Made by a program: the position numbers and the translations under genes. A DNA stretch of 64,000 bases from a bacterium (GTDB lineage Bacteria > Myxococcota_A > Bradymonadia > UBA7976 > UBA1532): assembly GCA_030427205.1 (NCBI GenBank), contig JAUHXC010000013.1:1-64000 (forward strand). Reading direction: 5' to 3'. The notes under the pieces are model-generated. The model was given only the letters and a program-made list of their open reading frames with translations, had not been told where the DNA came from and made no database searches. Position 1 is the first letter of the stretch. Each line of letters opens with the position of its first letter. Below, piece after piece: positions 59,503-64,000 of the stretch.

Positions 59503-60435
59503 ATGTATACGCCGACCTTGCGCCAGCTCGAATACCTCGTCGCGATCTCCGAGACCGGCCAGTTCTCGGCCGCCGCCCGCCGCTGCGGGGTCAGCCAGCC
59601 GGCGCTGAGTCGGCAGGTGCGCGAAGTGGAGGAAGGGCTGGGCGTCGTCTGCTTCGAGCGGCGCCGTTCGGGCACCCTCGTCACCCCCGGCGGCGCGGTG
59701 GTGCTGAGCCACGCCCGGCGGGTGCTCGCCGAGAGCCGCGCGCTGTCCCAGGCCGCCGAGGCGCTCGGTGATCCGCTGCGCGGGCGCTTTCGGCTCGGGG
59801 CCATCCCGACGATCGCGCCCTACCTGCTGCCGCCGCTGCTGCCGCGGATCCGCGCCGCGCTTCCCGAGCTCGAGCTGGTGCTCATCGAGGCCAAGAGCGA
59901 AGAGCTGCGCGCGTCATTGCTCGCCGGCGAGCTCGACGCGGCCCTCGTCGCGCTGCCGTATCCCGGCGACGGGCTCGCCGAGGCCTCGCTGGTCTGCGAA
60001 CCCTTCGCGCTGGCGGCGCCCGAGGGTCACCCGCTCGACGTCGACGCGCCGGCGCAGATCGACGACGCGCTGAGTCATCCGCTGCTGCTGCTGTCTCAGG
60101 GGCACTGCCTGCGCGATCACATCATCGAAGCCTGCCAGGTCAAGGACGCCGCCGCGGTGCAGGCCACCAGCATCGTCACGCTGATGCTCATGGTGCAATC
60201 GGGCCTCGGCGCGACGCTGGTGCCCGCCAGCGCCCTGCATGCCATGCAGGGGGTCAAGCTGCGCGCCTTCGAGGCCCCCGCGCCCAGCCGCGAGATCGGG
60301 CTGTGGTGGCGCCCCGGCGCGGCGCGGCAGGTGGCCATCGATCGCATCGCGGCCCTCATCCCCCCGCTGGCCGAGGCCCTGCCGCCGCCACCGCCGATGC
60401 CGGGGCCCGCGCCGCGGCTGAAGGCGCGGGGCTGA
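59503..60435 (+). CDS. oxyR: LysR-family peroxide regulator OxyR
   Basis: 310 aa. N-terminal winged HTH (LRQLEYLVAISETGQFSAAARRCGVSQPALSRQVREVE, in segments). C-terminal sensor domain contains GHCLRDHIIEAC: Cys202 and Cys211, 9 apart, equal to the E. coli OxyR redox pair Cys199/Cys208. Oxidation to a disulfide should turn it into an activator of katG, the divergent neighbour. TMLTSG-like threonine loop replaced by TSIVTLMLMVQSG, as in many OxyR. A Pro-rich C-terminal tail is longer than in E. coli. Own promoter region is AT-rich and carries a candidate OxyR site. Confidence 0.96.
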   Translation: MYTPTLRQLEYLVAISETGQFSAAARRCGVSQPALSRQVREVEEGLGVVCFERRRSGTLVTPGGAVVLSHARRVLAESRALSQAAEALGDPLRGRFRLGAIPTIAPYLLPPLLPRIRAALPELELVLIEAKSEELRASLLAGELDAALVALPYPGDGLAEASLVCEPFALAAPEGHPLDVDAPAQIDDALSHPLLLLSQGHCLRDHIIEACQVKDAAAVQATSIVTLMLMVQSGLGATLVPASALHAMQGVKLRAFEAPAPSREIGLWWRPGAARQVAIDRIAALIPPLAEALPPPPPMPGPAPRLKARG

Positions 60436-60534
60436 GCGCGTTGGTCATGCCCGGATGGTTCGACTGACATATCGACCGGGCACCTCGCGGCGCCTGACGG
60501 CGCAGCGAGGTGGGAAAAACCTCGCCGGACTCGC

Positions 60535-60540
60535 TAACAT
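60535..60540 (+). promoter_or_regulatory. Candidate -10 box, leaderless lipoprotein gene
   Basis: TAACAT at 60535-60540 ends 6 nt before the ATG at 60547; no Shine-Dalgarno sequence intervenes. Confidence 0.45.
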
Positions 60541-60546
60541 GGCCGC

Positions 60547-61842
60547 ATGCGTCCGGCCCTTCTACTTCTGGCCCTCGCCGGCTCGATCGGCTGCGGTGAT
60601 CCGCTGCCCGTGAGCGAGCGTCCGCCGATCGAAGACGTCGAGCGCCGCTGTGGACCGAGCCCGTTGCCGGCCCTGACCCAGCCGCGGCGGCTGCTGGCCC
60701 TACCCGACGGGCGGCTGGGGGTGGCGGGCATGCGGCGGGTGTATTCCGACGAGTACTACGACGAGGGCCAGCACTACGCCGAGGGCGGCGCGTGGGTGAC
60801 GCTCGATCCGACCGACGCGGCGCCGCCCGCCGTCGAGCTGACCGACTCCGCGCTGTACGACGCGATGATGAAAGGCGACAGCCTCTACGTCCTCCAGGAC
60901 TGGGAGATACCTCACTCTGACAAGATGCGCAGCAGGCTCGTCCGGCGGCCGCTCGATGCCTGGTCGGAGGCCACGGTGGCCGGCGACTGGGGCGGGTGGA
61001 GGCGGCTGTCGTTCGGTTTCGGCTCCTTCGTCGCGGTCGGGGGAGAGAGGAGCCCGGCGCAGCCGGAGTTTGTTGCGAGGCTCTACAGCTACGAGGGTCG
61101 AGAGGCCCGTTGGCTGCCTTTCAACGGACCTCGGACATGGTACGGGCTGCTCATGCGCGGCGAGAGCAAGGACGTCGCGTGGCTGCCCCGCACCCAGCTT
61201 CTCGTCGAGATCGGCAGCGTGAACATGCCGGCCGACCCGCTGGACCTCGGGGGCGCCAGCGCTCGCCATGGCTACACGATGACCAGGGGCTACTGGACAG
61301 ACCCGCGCTGGCCCGAGCATCCTCGCATCGTATCGCTCTCGCACAAGCTGCACCCGCAGTACGAGTTCGAGCCGCTGGCGATGGCGACCGATACGGCCGG
61401 CGCGCCGTGGGCGCTCGCCGTCGAAGGCCACAGCGGTGACCGCTATCGGCGCGCGCAGCCGTTCATGGTCCGCCTCGACCCCGAGACCCACCAGTGGACC
61501 GCCCGCATCGACCCCGCGCTGCCGGCTGTGGCGACTCAGGGCGCGCTGCTCGACGCGGTGGCCCTGCCCGGCGGCGGCTGGATCGTCGGCGGCGCTGCCT
61601 GCGATGAAGACCGCGAGTGGTGCCTGGCGTGGGTCGCCCGCCTCGACCGAACCGGGCGCACCGTCTGGTCACGAGAGGCGGCCCGGGCGCCAGCGATGGT
61701 GGTGCGTGACCTTGTCGTCGACGGCGATCGGATCCACGCGGTCATCGCGGGGGGGCAGTACTGCTGCCAGTTCGAAGAGATCGAGTCGGCCGCGTGGCGG
61801 TGGACGCTCGACCTCGACGGGGGCTGCGTCGCGTCGCCCTGA
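60547..61842 (+). CDS. Lipoprotein, unknown function (beta-propeller-like)
   Basis: 431 aa; lipobox LAGSIGC (Cys16) immediately behind the start, with TAACAT 6 nt upstream of the ATG. The sequence alternates short beta stretches and turns (LLALPDGRLGVAGMRRV, SFGFGSFVAVGGERS, LDAVALPGGGWIVGGAACD, RDLVVDGDRIHAVIAGGQ), as in kelch or WD-like propellers, with aromatic-rich insertions (YSDEYYDEGQHYAEGG) and two Cys pairs late in the sequence. No family recognised. GC content dips in its middle compared with neighbours. Followed by the PD40-amidohydrolase gene about 100 nt downstream. Confidence 0.65.
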   Translation: MRPALLLLALAGSIGCGDPLPVSERPPIEDVERRCGPSPLPALTQPRRLLALPDGRLGVAGMRRVYSDEYYDEGQHYAEGGAWVTLDPTDAAPPAVELTDSALYDAMMKGDSLYVLQDWEIPHSDKMRSRLVRRPLDAWSEATVAGDWGGWRRLSFGFGSFVAVGGERSPAQPEFVARLYSYEGREARWLPFNGPRTWYGLLMRGESKDVAWLPRTQLLVEIGSVNMPADPLDLGGASARHGYTMTRGYWTDPRWPEHPRIVSLSHKLHPQYEFEPLAMATDTAGAPWALAVEGHSGDRYRRAQPFMVRLDPETHQWTARIDPALPAVATQGALLDAVALPGGGWIVGGAACDEDREWCLAWVARLDRTGRTVWSREAARAPAMVVRDLVVDGDRIHAVIAGGQYCCQFEEIESAAWRWTLDLDGGCVASP

Positions 61843-61945
61843 GCGGCGAGCCCGTGGCGCTCGGGCTGGGAGCCGAGCGCGGTACACAGGGCGGTGGTCG
61901 ATCCCAGCGATTGCCTTGCTCCTCGCATGTGATGGTGGAGCCCCC

Positions 61946-64000
61946 ATGGCATCGGCGGATGCCATCACAGCAGAAGACATCCGCCCCACGGACGGGCCGC
62001 GCGACGCCGGTCCACCGGGCACCGCCGAGGTCACCGTCCGGCTCGAGCAGGGGACCAACATGGCCCTCGCCCTCTCGCCGGACGGCCAGACGCTCGTGCT
62101 GGCGCTGCAGGGCGTGCTCTGGCGCGTCGACGCGGCCGGCGGCGAGGCCACGGCCCTCACCGATCTGGAAGCCGACGCCCAACACCCGAGCATCTCGCCC
62201 GACGGGCGCTCGGTCGCGTTTCAGTCCTTCGTCGACGGCTTCTACCAGATCCGGGTCGTCGACCTCGCCGACGGCGCGACGCGCACCCTGACCGATGGCG
62301 CAGCCGATCATCGCGAGCCCCACTGGTCGCCGGACGGCGCGGCGATCGCCTTCGCCAGCGACCGCGGCGGGACCTGGGATGTCTGGCGCGTGCCGTCGGC
62401 CGGCGGCCCCGCGACCCGGCTGACTCGCGCCGAGGGCGACGCCTTCGCGCCCGCCTGGAGCCCGGACGGTTCGCGCTTCGCCTATGTCGTGGACGGCGAC
62501 GGGCTCTACGTGAGCGAGCCGGCCGGCGTCCGCCGCCTGTGGGCCTCGACCGCCGACCTCGGCCCGCCCGCGTGGTCCCCGGATGGACGTCACCTGGCGC
62601 TGGTCGAGATCAATGGGACGACCACCCGATTGATGCGGATCGCGGTGGCCGACGGGGCTGCGCAGCCCATCGCGGCGCCCGAAGACGACATCTTCCCGTT
62701 CCGCCCGGCGTGGGCCGACGCCGGGACGCTGCTCTACACCGCCGATGGCCATGTGCGCCGCCTGCGCGACGGCGCCTCCGCGATTGTGCCCTTCTCGGCG
62801 CCGCTGACGCTGCGGCGCTCGACGCCCGCGCCTCGGGCCTTCGACTTCGACGGTCTGGCGCCCCGACCGACGCGGGGCTTGCGGTCTCCCGCGATCTCGC
62901 CCGACGGCGAACGCATCGCGCTCACCGCGCTGGGCGATCTGTGGTTGCAGGACGTCGCCGGCGGACCGCCGCGCCAGCTGACGGACGATCCGTATGTCGA
63001 CCTGGACCCCGCGTGGTCCCCCGACGGCGACCGGCTCGTCTTCGTCAGCGACCGCTCGGGCCGGCCGCAGCTGTGGATCCTGGAGCTGGCGACCGGTGCG
63101 GTGCGTCGACTCACCGACGCCGACGCCGACCTGGGCCAGCCCGCGTGGTCTCCCGACGGCGCGCGGATCGCCGCCCTGTCATGGGACGTGCGCCGGCACC
63201 GCTGGGGCAACGCCGATCTGGTCGTCGTCGACGCGTCGACCGGCGCGGTCGAGCGGCTGCGCGGCCCGCACTTCTCGCCGGGAGCGCCGAGCTGGTCACC
63301 GGACGGGCGCCGCCTCGCCTTCGCGGTCTACAGCCGCGTCGCGCGGCGCTATCGCGAGGGCGTGAGCCGCTTCGGGCTGGTCGACGCCGCCAGCGGCGAC
63401 TTCGTGGGCAGCTGGCGCCCCGACGGGCTGCACGGCGTGGATCTGCGCGGGCGCGCGGGGCCGATCTGGGCCGGGCAGGCCATGTTCTACGTGCAGCACG
63501 GGCGGCTCTGGCGGCAGCCGGTCGGGGCCGCTGGATCGCCGGCCGCGCAGCCCACCGAGATCGCGCCGGCCCCGGCGATGGCCCTCAGCGCGAGCCGCCA
63601 GGGCCGCGTGGCGTGGCTGGCCGACGGTCAACTGTGGGTGGCCGATCCCGACGGTCGGCCGCGCGCGGTGCCTTTTGACCTGACGTGGCGTCCGCCCGCG
63701 CCGCCCGCCGCCTACGTGCTGCGCGCCGGGCGGCTGTGGGACGGGGTGGGGGATTCGTGGCGCGAGCAGGTCGACATCGTGATCGAGGACGGGCGAATCC
63801 GCGAGATCACCCCCTACGCGCAGCGCGACCTGCCGCTGGTGGACGCCTCGCGCTACGCGGTGCTGCCCGGCCTGATCGAGTCCCACGCCCATCAGTCCGA
63901 GCTGGCGGGCGAGACGCTCGGCCGCGCGTGGCTCGCGTTCGGCGTGACGACCGTGCGCGAGGTGGGCGGCGAAGCCTACGACGCGATCCAGCGCCGCGAG
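61946..64000 (+). CDS. PD40/TolB-type beta-propeller amidohydrolase, truncated by window end
   Basis: At least 685 aa, open at 64000. Repeated PD40/WD-like blades carry the signature (P)xWSPDG(x)xIAF: ISPDGRSVAFQS, WSPDGAAIAFAS, WSPDGSRFAYV, WSPDGRHLALV, ISPDGERIALTA, WSPDGDRLVFVS, WSPDGARIAALS, WSPDGRRLAFAV. Near residue 590 an amidohydrolase domain starts (VLRAGRLWDGVGDSW, IVIEDGRIREITPY, VLPGLIESHAHQ with the metal-binding HxH). Family members are exported imidazolonepropionase/prolidase-like enzymes. ATG 61946 is the first usable start, but the 15 codons before it encode IPAIALLLACDGGAP, a lipobox, with no in-frame ATG or GTG; see findings. Confidence 0.8.
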   Translation, partial: MASADAITAEDIRPTDGPRDAGPPGTAEVTVRLEQGTNMALALSPDGQTLVLALQGVLWRVDAAGGEATALTDLEADAQHPSISPDGRSVAFQSFVDGFYQIRVVDLADGATRTLTDGAADHREPHWSPDGAAIAFASDRGGTWDVWRVPSAGGPATRLTRAEGDAFAPAWSPDGSRFAYVVDGDGLYVSEPAGVRRLWASTADLGPPAWSPDGRHLALVEINGTTTRLMRIAVADGAAQPIAAPEDDIFPFRPAWADAGTLLYTADGHVRRLRDGASAIVPFSAPLTLRRSTPAPRAFDFDGLAPRPTRGLRSPAISPDGERIALTALGDLWLQDVAGGPPRQLTDDPYVDLDPAWSPDGDRLVFVSDRSGRPQLWILELATGAVRRLTDADADLGQPAWSPDGARIAALSWDVRRHRWGNADLVVVDASTGAVERLRGPHFSPGAPSWSPDGRRLAFAVYSRVARRYREGVSRFGLVDAASGDFVGSWRPDGLHGVDLRGRAGPIWAGQAMFYVQHGRLWRQPVGAAGSPAAQPTEIAPAPAMALSASRQGRVAWLADGQLWVADPDGRPRAVPFDLTWRPPAPPAAYVLRAGRLWDGVGDSWREQVDIVIEDGRIREITPYAQRDLPLVDASRYAVLPGLIESHAHQSELAGETLGRAWLAFGVTTVREVGGEAYDAIQRRE

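Overview
The window is uniformly GC-rich (about 70% by eye) and packed with Sec-dependent lipoproteins that carry long low-complexity Asp/Pro/Glu/Ala linkers. It also holds MopE-type Cys motifs, two eukaryote-like Ser/Thr kinases, a Tat-exported DUF1552 protein next to a DUF1592 cytochrome-like partner, YARHG domains, and a C-terminal tail resembling the MYXO-CTERM sorting signal. This combination points to Myxococcota or a close relative (former deltaproteobacteria). The exact lineage cannot be fixed from sequence alone. No rRNA, tRNA, CRISPR array, insertion sequence or phage gene was seen.

Layout. 0.3-9.4 kb is a starch/alpha-glucan module: three different secreted GH13 enzymes (346-3318, 4145-6040, 7694-9424) plus an AGE-family epimerase-like lipoprotein (6069-7631). 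9.4-14.8 kb encodes surface lipoproteins: two paralogous endostatin/DUF1554-like proteins, and a translationally coupled pair in which the upstream gene is a predicted exported dikinase-like protein. 15-28 kb is mostly housekeeping or accessory: HAD phosphatase, ECF sigma/anti-sigma pair, alanine dehydrogenase, CAP-domain protein, an enoyl-CoA hydratase / ATC-hydrolase-like / membrane protein operon, DUF1415, lipoproteins, PilZ and CorA. 29-41 kb holds the DUF1592-DUF1552 pair, an FGE-domain protein coupled to an unknown 570-aa protein, an M15 peptidase, a VWA-YARHG protein and a large Ser/Thr kinase.

42-54 kb is the most unusual part. It contains an aldo/keto reductase, a GspC-like PDZ protein, PPi-phosphofructokinase, a TIR-like protein with an effector-associated-type C-terminus, a thioredoxin-like lipoprotein and a GNAT-VOC fusion. 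These are followed by a CHAT (caspase-like) protease whose first part lies in another frame, and a three-gene operon (TPR-like membrane protein, FG-GAP lipoprotein, Ser/Thr kinase). 54-64 kb carries a strikingly eukaryote-type cyclophilin, a peptidase E-like S51 hydrolase with a membrane protein, a YheT-type hydrolase, divergent katG/oxyR with a candidate OxyR site, a lipoprotein, and the start of a PD40-amidohydrolase cut by the window end.

How the genes work together. The glycosidases and epimerase plausibly degrade external alpha-glucans. KatG and OxyR form a peroxide-response pair. Sigma and anti-sigma factor, PilZ, the two kinases, TIR and CHAT proteins supply regulation and possibly stress- or invader-triggered responses. 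Many genes are coupled by 1-4 nt overlaps (ATGA, GTGA, TGATG). Several have a -10-like hexamer only about 6-8 nt before the start codon, suggesting leaderless mRNAs are common in this organism.
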